Assembly (NCBI RefSeq): GCF_007859935.1
Contig: NZ_SJPO01000005.1
Location: 310,001 to 374,000 of the forward strand
DNA length: 64,000 nucleotides
Reading direction: 5' to 3'
Source: Posidoniimonas polymericola
Lineage (GTDB): Bacteria > Planctomycetota > Planctomycetia > Pirellulales > Lacipirellulaceae
Positions 18,023 to 28,927 of this stretch are shown in pieces. The position numbers and the translations under genes were made by a program. The notes beneath the pieces were generated by a model. The model saw only the letters and a list, made by a program, of their open reading frames with translations. It did no database searches and was not told the DNA's origin. Position 1 is the stretch's first letter. Each line of letters opens with the position of its first letter.

Positions 18023-19138
18023 ATGAGCGAACAACGCCCCCCATCGAAGCTCCCCCGCCTGGCAGTGCTAGCGTGCGGCGTCCTGATGGTGTTGGCCGGC
18101 TGGGAGGTGAGCCGCCGGTTCGTGGCTCACGGCATTGCCACCCGGGCAGAATGCAACCCGTCAAACTCCCGCGCCGCGATTAGCGAGCTAGCACAGCTCG
18201 GCCCCAGCGCCGTGCCGGCCCTGCTCGACGCGGCTGTCAGCGACGACCGCGAGGTAGCGGTCCCGGCGCGGGCCCAGGTTGAGGCCCTGCTGGACGACTG
18301 GGCCTACAGCCGACCCGCGGCGTTCGAGGACCGGTGCCTGGCGCTGATCGAGGGGGTCGCCGACCGCGAGCCGCAGCTGACGCCGTCGGGACGCGTCTGG
18401 GCCCGCCGGCTGGGCGACCACGCCTTACGAAAGCTGAACGCCTCGCGCTCGTCGGGCGACGGCTACCTGATCATGGCGGTCGAACGGCTCTACGCCCTGG
18501 CCGACCAGCCCCCCCAGTACATCGACCAGCCGCTGCGGGTGCGGCGGATCAGCCCGGTCGAGATCGCCCAATCGCCGGGGGGCGCCCTACAGCCTGCCCC
18601 GGCATTTAAGGCCCCAATAGCGCCGCCCAAGCCGCTGGTCGCTGCCGCCGCACCGGAGTCACCCTCGCTGCCCGATCCGCGACCCATCGAGGCCGCGCCT
18701 GCCGCCCCGATCTCGCCGGTCGAGCAGCCGATCGCCAGGGGCCCTGCCCCACTCGACTGGCGTGAGCCGACCCCCGACCCCAGCGAAGCCGCCGAACCGC
18801 AGCGGCTGCCCTCCGACACAACCGCCGACGGACCCATTGGCAACGTTGCTGCGACACCCCCTGGCCTGCCAACCGAGGTGACCTCGCTCCTCGAGGGGAC
18901 GCCGGTCGATCGTCTGCGGCTCGTCGAGCAGCTGCTCACCGGCCGCCACGAGAACGCGGCGGAGATCCTGCTCCGCCTGGCGCGAGACCCGGAGCCCAAG
19001 GTCAGGCTGTCGGCGATCTCGGCGCTTGGCTCCTCGACGAACCCGCAGCTGACCGAGGCGGCCTACCAGCTCGCCGTGCATGACGAAGACCCGAAGGTCT
19101 CGCGGCTGGCGACCGAGCTGCAGAAGCTGCTCCGGTAG
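18023..19138 (+). CDS. Membrane-anchored HEAT-repeat protein
   Basis: 371 residues. A single N-terminal helix (LAVLACGVLMVLAGWEVS) anchors it. A HEAT-like pair follows (AISELAQLGPSAVPALLDAA), then a helical block, a Pro/Ala-rich spacer of about 130 residues (PAPAFKAPIAPPKP and similar), and a second HEAT block at the end (ILLRLARDPEPKVRLSAISAL, AYQLAVHDEDPKVSRLATEL). HEAT repeats serve as protein-protein scaffolds. The spacer lets the two repeat blocks move independently. No partner is evident from its neighbours. Confidence 0.8.
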   Translation: MSEQRPPSKLPRLAVLACGVLMVLAGWEVSRRFVAHGIATRAECNPSNSRAAISELAQLGPSAVPALLDAAVSDDREVAVPARAQVEALLDDWAYSRPAAFEDRCLALIEGVADREPQLTPSGRVWARRLGDHALRKLNASRSSGDGYLIMAVERLYALADQPPQYIDQPLRVRRISPVEIAQSPGGALQPAPAFKAPIAPPKPLVAAAAPESPSLPDPRPIEAAPAAPISPVEQPIARGPAPLDWREPTPDPSEAAEPQRLPSDTTADGPIGNVAATPPGLPTEVTSLLEGTPVDRLRLVEQLLTGRHENAAEILLRLARDPEPKVRLSAISALGSSTNPQLTEAAYQLAVHDEDPKVSRLATELQKLLR

Positions 19139-19254
19139 CCGCTCGCTGCGTCAACGCGAACGGTGCACCGCGCCGCAGCAGCGTCGGGGCGCCCGCCTGC
19201 CAAACAAGACATGCGGCGAAAACGGGGGCCCCATTTCTAAGGCCTTCCCCGCTG

Positions 19255-20529
19255 CTACCGCACGGTCGAACCGAGCGACGCCACGCGCTGGGCAGTGACG
19301 TGCTGCTGCTGGTACTCCGGCATGAAGCCCTGCACGCCCTGCACGCCAACCCGCTGGCCGATGAGCGGCGCCAGGTTAAGGTCCGGGCTGGCAGTGATGA
19401 AGCTGACGATCTTGCCCTGCGAGTCGACCAGCGCGTACTGCGGGGCGTTGGGGCGTTTAGAGATCACCGGCCGCAGGGTGCCGATGGCGTCGTAGCCCGA
19501 AAGCGGCCCTACGCTGGGGGCGAGTGGCTCGATCTTAGGCGCCGTTCCATCGGCGACGGTCGCCTTGGTCAGCCCGACCTGCGGCGCCAGGCCGCGTGTC
19601 GATTTGTAGCGGTTGGCGATGCCGGCAAAGCGGTCGACCCGGGCGGCAAGTTCGCGGACCGCCTGTCGCTCGTTCTCATCGGCGGCCGCGGACAGCATCG
19701 CCGCGGCCTGCTGCTCGATCTCTTCGAACCGCCACAGCGTGGGGCGTTCGGCGACCTGGCGGGAGAGCTCAACCTCTAGGGCGGCGAGCCGTTGGGCAAA
19801 GCCGCCGCTCAGCTCGAGCGGCGCGGGACGCCGCGTGGCGTCGGCACTGGCGTCGGACCGGGCGACCGGTGGCAGCGGCTTGGCGCCAACGACATCTACC
19901 GCGGGCGCAGGGGCGTCGGACTCACTTGCTTGGCCGGTGTGCGCGGCGGCGCGGACCCACGAGTCGACGGGCCCCGTGTCGGTTTGGTCGGTGGGGCCAG
20001 CAACCTGCTCGCCCGGCGTGGGCCGGTCGAGGTCGGTGGGGGCGTGCCTCGCGAGATCCTCGCGGCGCACCCAGCGGAACTCACCCGACGGCGGCGCGAT
20101 CTGCACCCAGTCGACGCCTTCGATCGCTTGCCGCGCAAGCACCCGGACCCGCTCGCCACGGTCGAGTCGCACGTGCACGGCGTCTCGCCGGTCGTGCAGC
20201 AGGCTGCCAACCCGGGCGGGCGTCTCGGCGCGGGTCACCTCGGCGGTGCCGTCGTCGAGCAGGCGCAGCGAACTGGCGGGCGCCCAACTGAAGCTGCCTT
20301 CCGGCGGCCTGATTGCGCAGAAACCGCCGGGGGTCTCTTCAAACACCTGCACAGAAGCGCCGCTGGGGAGCTCCGCGGTGTCGTAGTAGTGTGGCCCGGG
20401 CCCGGCGTAGACCACCGCCGCGTCGGCGTTAACCACGGCGTCGTAGGGGAATTCGCCCCCCAACGCAGCGGTCGACAGCAGCACGGCGGAGGCCGCCACG
20501 AGGGCGGTGGTGGTTGTGTTGGCCTGCAT
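19255..20529 (-). CDS. Exported SH3-domain protein
   Basis: 424 residues from the ATG that opens a signal peptide (MQANTTTTALVAASAVLLST). Two bacterial SH3 (SH3b-like) segments: NADAAVVYAGPGPHYYDTAE to FSWAPASSLRLL, and GSLLHDRRDAVHVRLDRGER to WVRREDLARH. A Pro/Ala-rich linker, a helical region (AQRLAALEVELSRQVAERPT) and a C-terminal beta-rich domain follow. Bacterial SH3 domains usually bind peptidoglycan or other wall peptides. It diverges from the kinase gene at 20767. Confidence 0.85.
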   Translation of the reverse strand: MQANTTTTALVAASAVLLSTAALGGEFPYDAVVNADAAVVYAGPGPHYYDTAELPSGASVQVFEETPGGFCAIRPPEGSFSWAPASSLRLLDDGTAEVTRAETPARVGSLLHDRRDAVHVRLDRGERVRVLARQAIEGVDWVQIAPPSGEFRWVRREDLARHAPTDLDRPTPGEQVAGPTDQTDTGPVDSWVRAAAHTGQASESDAPAPAVDVVGAKPLPPVARSDASADATRRPAPLELSGGFAQRLAALEVELSRQVAERPTLWRFEEIEQQAAAMLSAAADENERQAVRELAARVDRFAGIANRYKSTRGLAPQVGLTKATVADGTAPKIEPLAPSVGPLSGYDAIGTLRPVISKRPNAPQYALVDSQGKIVSFITASPDLNLAPLIGQRVGVQGVQGFMPEYQQQHVTAQRVASLGSTVR

Positions 20530-20766
20530 GGCGGTACCTGGGGCTTCTCCGGTGCTGTGGGGAGCCGGCGAAAGAATTCTCCTGATTACGGTGGGCTTGT
20601 AGGGGATCGGGCGGCGGTGCTCAAGATCAGCGGCGGGGCGCCCGGCTAGTGCTATCACCGCCTGGCCGCTTGCTGGTGGGTAGTTCGGCTCGCTGTTAGG
20701 ATGGAAGCTAGCACGCCGATTGCGCTGCACGCGACCTTCCGCTCCTTCCTTACACGCCCGTTGTCT

Positions 20767-22548
<1,782 letters not shown>

Positions 22549-22630
22549 AATCGCCGGTTCGGACGCGCCGCGCAAGTCGCCGCTGCGTTGCCCGCCCCTG
22601 TTTTTTCTTACTGACCGGTCTGACGCCGCC

Positions 22631-23932
22631 ATGACGAACCTCAACCTCGCCGCCAGCCACGATGCCTTTGCCCGCGCCAAGCAGCTCATGCCGGGCGGCG
22701 TGAACAGCCCGGCTCGAGCCTTCGGCGCCGTCGGCGGCGAGCCGGTGTTCATCGCCAGCGCCAAGGGCGCCCAGCTCTTCGACATCGACGGCAACGCCTA
22801 CCTCGACTACGTCGGCTCGTGGGGCCCGATGATCCTCGGCCACGCGTACCCGCCGGTCGTCGACGCGGTGCGGTCCGCGGCCGTCGGCGGCACGAGCTTC
22901 GGCGCGCCGACCGTCGGCGAGAACGAGCTCGCCTCGCTGATCATCGAGTGTGTCCCCAGTGTCGAGCGGGTGCGGCTGGTCAACTCAGGCACCGAGGCCA
23001 CCATGAGCGCCCTGCGCCTCGCCCGCGGCTTCACGGGCCGCCCACTGGTGGTCAAGTTCGCCGGCAACTACCACGGCCACGTCGACAGCCTGCTGGTCGC
23101 CGCGGGCAGCGCCGCGGCGACGCTCGGCGCCCCCAACTCGCCCGGCGTGACGCCGCGCGCGGCGGCCGACACGCTGGTCCTCCCCTACAACGACCCCGCG
23201 GCGCTCGTTGCCGTCTTCGCCGAGCACGGCCCGCAGATCGCCGCGGTGATCTTCGAGCCGGTCTGCGGCAACATGGGGGTAGTGGTTCCGACCAAAGAGT
23301 TCCGCGACGCCCTCGCCACGCAGACCAAGCAGCACGGCGCCCTCTTGATCTGCGACGAGGTCATGACCGGCTTCCGGCTGTCGCTCGGCGGAGCGCAGCA
23401 GCTGCTCGGCATCACGCCCGACCTCACCACGCTCGGCAAGATCGTCGGCGGCGGCCTGCCGGTCGGCGCCTACGGCGGCCGGTCCGACGTCATGGCCCAC
23501 GTGCTGCCCGAGGGCAAGGTGTTCCAGGCCGGCACGCTGAGCGGCAACCCCCTGGCGACCGCCGCCGGCGCGACCACCCTCCGCACGCTCCGCGACGAGC
23601 CCCCCTACGCGCGGCTCGACGCGCTCGGCGAGCAGCTCCAGACCGGGCTCGACCAGGCCGCGACCGCAGTCGGCCTGCCGCACCACGTGGCGCGGGTCGG
23701 CAGCATGGTCACGCTGTTCTTTGTCGACGAGGAAGTCACGTCCTGGGACGTGGCCGCCAGGTGCGACACCGCCTTGTTCGCCAAGTACTTCTGGGCGATG
23801 CTCCGCCGCGGCGTCTACCTGCCGTGCAGCCAGTACGAGGCGCTCTTCATCTCAGCCGCCCACACCGAGTCCGACATCCAGCGGACCATCGACGCCGCCC
23901 GCGAGTCGCTGGCCGAAGTCGCGGGCGGCTGA
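22631..23932 (+). CDS. hemL: Glutamate-1-semialdehyde 2,1-aminomutase
   Basis: 433 residues, the normal length. It makes 5-aminolevulinate in the C5 pathway of haem synthesis. The PLP-binding lysine is Lys270 in LGKIVGGGLPVGAYGG. Other class-III aminotransferase landmarks: MPGGVNSPARAF, YLDYVGSWGPMILGH, NSGTEATMSALRLARGFTGR, FAGNYHGHVDSLL, and LICDEVMTGFR. The ATG lies 82 bases past the kinase stop. A longer upstream frame belongs to the overlapping reading frame of the kinase and is not real. Confidence 0.97.
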   Translation: MTNLNLAASHDAFARAKQLMPGGVNSPARAFGAVGGEPVFIASAKGAQLFDIDGNAYLDYVGSWGPMILGHAYPPVVDAVRSAAVGGTSFGAPTVGENELASLIIECVPSVERVRLVNSGTEATMSALRLARGFTGRPLVVKFAGNYHGHVDSLLVAAGSAAATLGAPNSPGVTPRAAADTLVLPYNDPAALVAVFAEHGPQIAAVIFEPVCGNMGVVVPTKEFRDALATQTKQHGALLICDEVMTGFRLSLGGAQQLLGITPDLTTLGKIVGGGLPVGAYGGRSDVMAHVLPEGKVFQAGTLSGNPLATAAGATTLRTLRDEPPYARLDALGEQLQTGLDQAATAVGLPHHVARVGSMVTLFFVDEEVTSWDVAARCDTALFAKYFWAMLRRGVYLPCSQYEALFISAAHTESDIQRTIDAARESLAEVAGG

Positions 23933-23955
23933 GCCAAACGGCAAGGCGATGGAAA

Positions 23956-24657
23956 TCAGCCGGCCGCTTGGCTCTGACGTTTCTCTTCTGCCGCCCGTTT
24001 TTCCTCTGCCGCACTGGGCCGGAAGTACTTGGGCGTGACATCGACCGGGTCGGTAGTCTGGCCCGCCTCAACCGCTTTGGCCGCCAGCCGGCCGATCGTT
24101 TCGGCGGTTGGGGCCCAAGACTCCTCGGCCGCCGGCGAAACCCCTTCAGGAAGCCGCGCGACGAGCTTCGCCAGCGCCGGCCCGGCAACCCACTCGCCGG
24201 GCTTTAGGCCGGCCAGCCAGTCGGCCTGCGGGACGATCTCGACCGGGCCAAGCTCGCCTGTCGCGTCGACCCTGGCGGCGAACAGCTCGCTCCGCTGCGC
24301 GTCCATCACCACCCAACCAGCCTGCCCCGGCTCCGCCGCCTGCGCGGCAATGGCCCGCAGCGTGTTGACCTCTACTACCCGACAACCGGCCGCGTAGGCC
24401 AGGAGCTTGGCGGTCGTGACCCCGATCCTCAGCCCGGTGAACGAGCCGGGCCCCGAGGAGACCGCCACGGCGTCGAGGTCGATGGCCCGCCAGCCGGTTT
24501 TCTGCAGCAACTCGGCCAGGCAGGGGGCCAGGGTCTGGGCCGAGCGGCTGCCCGCCGGCAGGCGCAACCCCACGGCCATATCACCGCTATCGGTGCCCCG
24601 GGCGAGTGCAAACAACGACCCAATCCGTTCAGACGTCTCGATGGCGATCAATTTCAC
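23956..24657 (-). CDS. tsaB: tRNA threonylcarbamoyladenosine biosynthesis protein TsaB
   Basis: 233 residues from a GTG preceded by GAGAG. N-terminus KLIAIETSERIGSLFALA and the family signature VSSGPGSFTGLRIGVTTAK are clear; the rest has the ASKHA fold and ends in a basic helix. TsaB partners TsaD and TsaE to make t6A at position 37 of ANN-decoding tRNAs. It is convergent with hemL, with only 23 bases between stops. The open frame extends far upstream without a stop, across the phosphoesterase and yidC genes, but that extension is a high-GC artefact. Confidence 0.93.
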   Translation of the reverse strand: MKLIAIETSERIGSLFALARGTDSGDMAVGLRLPAGSRSAQTLAPCLAELLQKTGWRAIDLDAVAVSSGPGSFTGLRIGVTTAKLLAYAAGCRVVEVNTLRAIAAQAAEPGQAGWVVMDAQRSELFAARVDATGELGPVEIVPQADWLAGLKPGEWVAGPALAKLVARLPEGVSPAAEESWAPTAETIGRLAAKAVEAGQTTDPVDVTPKYFRPSAAEEKRAAEEKRQSQAAG

Positions 24658-24939
24658 GCGATTGGACTCTCTTGGCGCCCCGGCGGCCGCCTTGACCGAA
24701 GTAACTAGTGAATCTAGGCTTAAGGGCTCTTGTATCGTTTCAGCACGGCAAGCCGGCGACCTCGGCGAGGACGCCCCGGCAAGCCAACCGGTCGGTATTC
24801 TGCGTGACCTCCCTGCAGTCGCACCCCCACCAGCACTTTCCTGGTTGGGGCGGCGTCCCGCGGGGCGGCGGGCCCTGGTCGACCGGACGAACGAGTCCAA
24901 TTTGATCGAGAACCGCCCGTTGCGAAAGGCGCCGAGGCT

Positions 24940-25716
24940 TTGAGACGCGCAATCATCAGCGACATCCACGGGAACCTCGAAGCGCTCACCACCGTGCTCG
25001 AGCACATCGGGCAGCAGAAAGTCGACGAGATCTTCTGCCTGGGCGACATCATTGGATACGGGCCGAACCCGTGCCAGTGCCTGGACCTGGTGATGAAGCA
25101 GACCAAGGTCTGCCTGCTCGGCAACCACGATCAGGCGGCGTTGTTCGACCCCGAGGGCTTCAACAGCGGCGCCGAGCGGGCCATCTTCTGGACCCGCGAC
25201 CAGCTGGAGAACGGCGCCGGCACGCGGGCCGACATCGACGCCCGCTGGGACTTCCTGGGCGGCCTGCCCCGCACGCACCGTGACGGCCGCTGGCTGTTTG
25301 TGCACGGCTCGGCCCGCAACCCGGTGAACGAGTACGTCTTCCCCGAGGACATCTACAACCAGAAGAAGATGGAAAAGCTGTTCAGCCTGATCGACAAGGC
25401 GAGCTTCCAGGGGCACACCCACGTGCCCGGCGTCTTCACCGAGAGCCGCACCTTCCTCACCCCGGAAGAGACCGAGTTCAAGTACACGGTCGGCGAGCAG
25501 AAGTTCATGGTCAACGTCGGCTCGGTGGGGCAGCCGCGTGACGGCGACCCCCGCTCGTGCTACGTGATCCTCGAGTACGACTCGGCCGACGTCGCCGGCC
25601 CGGCGACTGTCACCTTCAACCGCGTCGACTACGACCGCGGCGCCACGGCCGACAAGATCTACAACATCCCCGACCTGGACAACTTCCTCGGGGACCGCAT
25701 CAAGCAAGGACGCTGA
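24940..25716 (+). CDS. Metallophosphoesterase of the YfcE/DevT-like type
   Basis: 258 residues from a TTG with AAAGG ten bases upstream ([20 protein letters not shown]). Metal-ligand blocks of the calcineurin-like family: [30 protein letters not shown] and [10 protein letters not shown]-terminal strand set follows ([20 protein letters not shown]). It probably hydrolyses a small phosphoester or cyclic nucleotide with two metals. The substrate cannot be told from the sequence. It is a single-gene unit. Confidence 0.9.
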   Translation: MRRAIISDIHGNLEALTTVLEHIGQQKVDEIFCLGDIIGYGPNPCQCLDLVMKQTKVCLLGNHDQAALFDPEGFNSGAERAIFWTRDQLENGAGTRADIDARWDFLGGLPRTHRDGRWLFVHGSARNPVNEYVFPEDIYNQKKMEKLFSLIDKASFQGHTHVPGVFTESRTFLTPEETEFKYTVGEQKFMVNVGSVGQPRDGDPRSCYVILEYDSADVAGPATVTFNRVDYDRGATADKIYNIPDLDNFLGDRIKQGR

Positions 25717-25836
25717 TTGCCCCGCCCTCGCTTTCCCTATAGGCGGCGGGCGCCGGACGCGTGTCGCCCCGCTGGGGCTTGGCCCCCTGCCCCGCCGTGC
25801 CACTCTCTCACCCCACCCTAGCGTTAGTACCCCACT

Positions 25837-28269
25837 ATGAGGCGGAGCCCCGCAGACCCCCGCCAGCCGCAGGACCAGCGGCTGTTTATCTTCTTGTTGC
25901 TCGCGGCGTCGATCGCGATGTTCTGGAGCTCGATGAACCCGCAGCCGCCGGTTCAGCCCGCTGACCAGGCCGCGGCCGAACAAGGCGACGACGCCCAAGC
26001 GGAAGGCAATCAGGCGGACAGCGCTCCCGCGCCCGACCGCTCGCCGGGCGACCCCGCCACCGCAGCCGACGCGGAGGGCGACGATCAAGCCGCTGGCGAC
26101 GCCGAAGGATCGGCCCCCGAGGTCGAGGAAGTCCCGCTGGCCGAACCGCAGAATGTGCTGCTCGGCTCGGCTTCGGCCGAGGGGCCGTACCGGATGCTGA
26201 TGACCCTCACCAACGAGGGCGCCGCGATCCGCCGGATTGTGCTCTCGTCGGACGAGATCACGGAGATCGACAACCACCACGGCAGCCTCGGCGTCCAGGA
26301 CTTCTCCGACGTCGCAGGCGGTGTGCGGCTGGATGTCGTGGGCCCCGGCACGGTCGCCCACCAGGCCGGCCTGCGCTCGGGCGATGTGGTCGTAGGCAGC
26401 GGCGACTCCAAAGCAGGCAAGTTTGCCACCGCGGCCGAGCTGCTGGCGCTGCTCGAGAAGACCAAGCCGGGCGACAAACTTACGCTGCAGGTCGCGGGCG
26501 ACGAGCCGCGGACCGTCGAGGCGACCCTCGGCCGGCCGCCGCTCGAACTGGTCCGCCCCGAGCGGGAGAACATCCTGCTGCACCAGGACAAGCTCCCCGC
26601 GGAATACGAAGACGTCCCCTCGCTGCTGGTGCAGCTGGTCAGCGTCAACGACCAGGCCGCCAAGAACGCCGCACTGATCGCCGCCAACGAGCGGCTGAAA
26701 TCCGGCGGCTGGACCGTCAGCAACCAGGACGCGGCCTCGACCACGTTCACGATGCGGCTGGCGGACCTCGGCCTGGAGGTCGCCAAGACCTTCACGCTCG
26801 CCGAGGTCCCGTCGGACAAGATCGACGACGTTAACTACCGTGGCTACCACTTCGATTTCTCCATTGAGGTCCGCAACCTCCGCGACACGCCGCAGGAGGT
26901 GGTCTACGAACTGCAGGGCCCCAACGGACTGCCGATCGAGGGCTACTGGTACGCCAACAAAATCGGCCGCAACGCCAGCGGCGGCGGCGCCTGGGGAGCG
27001 GTCGGCCTGCGGGACGTCATCACCCGGTTCGAGGGGAGCCGGAACCTGCAGATGAGCCCCTCCGGCATTGTCGACGGCGACTACGAACGCTACGGCGACG
27101 GCTCGTCGCTGGCCTACATCGGCGTCGACGCCCAGTACTTCTCGATGATGCTGATCCCCCAGAAGCAGAGCCTCGAAGAGATCTGGTTCGACTACGCCAA
27201 CACCAAGCTCGCCACGCCCGAGCTCGGCAAGCGGGCCCGCGTCACGCTCAACAACCCAACGTTCACCCTTACCCGCACGCCGGTGGTCTTGGCCGCCGCC
27301 GGCGACGACCCGGGCGAAGGAACCAGCCGGACCGACACGTTCACGGTCTTCGCCGGCCCCAAACGCCCCGACCTGCTGGCCCAGTACCAGCCCGCCGACG
27401 CCGACACCTACACGCTGCAGGGCACGCTCTACTACGGCTGGTTCGACCCGGTCGCCCGGCTGATGCTCGCCATCCTCCACACCTTCTACGCCGTGGTCCG
27501 CAACTACGGCGTGTCGATCGTGCTGCTCACGGTCCTGGTCCGGCTCTGCATGTTCCCCATCAGCCGCAAGCAGGCGACCAACATGGTGAAGATGCAAGAG
27601 CTCAAGCCCGAGATCGACCGCATCGCCGAAAAGTACAAGGACGACATGCCGAAGCGGACGCAGGCCCAACAGGAGCTGTTCCGCAAGCACAACTTCCACC
27701 CCATGGGCGGCTGCCTGCCCATGTTCTTCCAGCTGCCGATCTTCCTCGGCCTGTACCGCGCATTGGCCGTCGACGTGGAGCTCCGCGAGGCGTCGCTCCT
27801 TGGCGACTGGACCCGCTTCTGCTCCAACCTGGCCGCGCCCGACATGTTCTTCGACTGGTCCGCCTGGATGCCCCAGTGGGTCAACAACGGCTTCCTGCCG
27901 AGCTTTATGGGCATCTTCGCGGTCGGCCCGTACTTCAACCTGCTGCCCGTGGTGACCGTCTGCCTGTTCCTCTTGCAGCAGAAGCTGTTTATGCCCGAGG
28001 CGACCACCGAGCAGGCCATCCTGCAGCAGAAGATGATGAAGTACATGATGGGCTTCATGGGCCTGATGTTCTTCAAAGTCCCCAGCGGGCTGTGCATCTA
28101 CTTCATCACCTCGAGCCTGTGGGGCATCGCCGAGCGGAAGCTGGTTCCGCCCCCCAAGCCGGCTGAAAACCCCGCGGCCTTCTCCAAGCCCGACCCGCCG
28201 AAGCGTCTGTCTAACGCCGGCGGCGGCGGGACGAAGAAGAAGTCGAACAACAAGAAGAAGAAACGCTAG
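25837..28269 (+). CDS. yidC: YidC membrane protein insertase with an embedded PDZ-like domain
   Basis: 810 residues, against about 550 in E. coli. Order: membrane helix (FIFLLLAASIAMFWSSM), an acidic Ala/Glu/Asp-rich linker (about 40-95), the start of the periplasmic P1 domain (MLMTLTNEGAAIRRIVLSSD), an inserted PDZ-like domain (about 160-232: VVGPGTVAHQAGLRSGDVVV, LTLQVAGDEPRTVEATLG), the rest of P1, and the insertase core (about 545-780) with LLTVLVRLCMFPISRKQ holding the groove arginine, and GCLPMFFQLPIFLGLYRAL. The C-terminal tail is lysine-rich. It inserts and folds inner-membrane proteins. The PDZ-like insertion is the unusual part. Confidence 0.95.
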   Translation: MRRSPADPRQPQDQRLFIFLLLAASIAMFWSSMNPQPPVQPADQAAAEQGDDAQAEGNQADSAPAPDRSPGDPATAADAEGDDQAAGDAEGSAPEVEEVPLAEPQNVLLGSASAEGPYRMLMTLTNEGAAIRRIVLSSDEITEIDNHHGSLGVQDFSDVAGGVRLDVVGPGTVAHQAGLRSGDVVVGSGDSKAGKFATAAELLALLEKTKPGDKLTLQVAGDEPRTVEATLGRPPLELVRPERENILLHQDKLPAEYEDVPSLLVQLVSVNDQAAKNAALIAANERLKSGGWTVSNQDAASTTFTMRLADLGLEVAKTFTLAEVPSDKIDDVNYRGYHFDFSIEVRNLRDTPQEVVYELQGPNGLPIEGYWYANKIGRNASGGGAWGAVGLRDVITRFEGSRNLQMSPSGIVDGDYERYGDGSSLAYIGVDAQYFSMMLIPQKQSLEEIWFDYANTKLATPELGKRARVTLNNPTFTLTRTPVVLAAAGDDPGEGTSRTDTFTVFAGPKRPDLLAQYQPADADTYTLQGTLYYGWFDPVARLMLAILHTFYAVVRNYGVSIVLLTVLVRLCMFPISRKQATNMVKMQELKPEIDRIAEKYKDDMPKRTQAQQELFRKHNFHPMGGCLPMFFQLPIFLGLYRALAVDVELREASLLGDWTRFCSNLAAPDMFFDWSAWMPQWVNNGFLPSFMGIFAVGPYFNLLPVVTVCLFLLQQKLFMPEATTEQAILQQKMMKYMMGFMGLMFFKVPSGLCIYFITSSLWGIAERKLVPPPKPAENPAAFSKPDPPKRLSNAGGGGTKKKSNNKKKKR

Positions 28270-28927
28270 GCTACTCCTCGGTGCCCGCGACGCGTGAGCC
28301 GGCCGACTTTTGCCCCTGCTGACTTTTGTCCCCAAATCCGACACCGATTCCTAAGGACAAAAGTCGGGCCCCATCGCCGGCCCCAAGGGCCGTTTCACAC
28401 TGCTATAGAAGCCTCGGCGATTTCCACCTCCGTTAGCGAGGTCCGACTTTTGTCCGATCGTGCGCGCTAGCGCAGACAAAAGTCCGTCCCGCTGGCGACC
28501 CCGCCCCAGCAACCGGCGGCGGAAGCCGTCGGGATTGCGGATCGCCAGCGGGACCGCATCGGTCTATTGGGAGCCCTAGCAGCCCCTCTATTGGACCACG
28601 CTCAGCGGCTAACTTCGACAAAGAATTGCCGGACGTGGAACATTTTGACCACGTAGGTCTTCAGCAAACTTGACTATCGGTCAAGCCGGTAATCCGACGA
28701 GCCGCCGTGGGCTGGGGAGGTGCCGCGAGGCCCTGAGCGAAGCCGTCGTGGAGCGCACGCCTTCTCAACGCAGAGTCGCCGTAGAGAATCGATCAACGAG
28801 ACGCTGACAGAGGGCGTCGACCAACGATTCTCCGTAGGTCCGACGCCCAAGTTCATTGCGGCCGTGCGTACGCCGGATTACCATCAAGGTCGCCCCCGTA
28901 GCGTTCTCTTCCGACGCGATTCAAGCA
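28270..28927. other. Long non-coding region with repeated inverted motifs
   Basis: About 660 bases between yidC and the SHD1 gene with no credible gene. It holds five copies of a GACTTTTGTCC-type motif (three direct, two inverted) and a 13-base inverted repeat GTCCCGCTGGCGA/TCGCCAGCGGGAC (28486-28498 and 28541-28553). The last 100 bases carry a smaller inverted repeat (GAGAATCG/CGATTCTC) that could be a leader hairpin of the SHD1 gene. Confidence 0.7.
28305..28485. repeat. GACTTTTGTCC inverted/direct repeat cluster
   Basis: Direct copies at 28305-28315 (one mismatch), 28321-28331 and 28445-28455. Inverted copies GGACAAAAGTC at 28355-28365 and GACAAAAGTCC at 28475-28485. They form two hairpin-capable pairs with loops of about 20 bases. 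No T-run follows, so they are not simple terminators. Confidence 0.75.

Noticed and set aside
23956-28344. A 1462-codon open frame on the minus strand across tsaB, the phosphoesterase and yidC
   Set aside because: Only the last 233 codons (tsaB) show protein features. The rest mirrors yidC codons in a GC-rich genome and has no domain.
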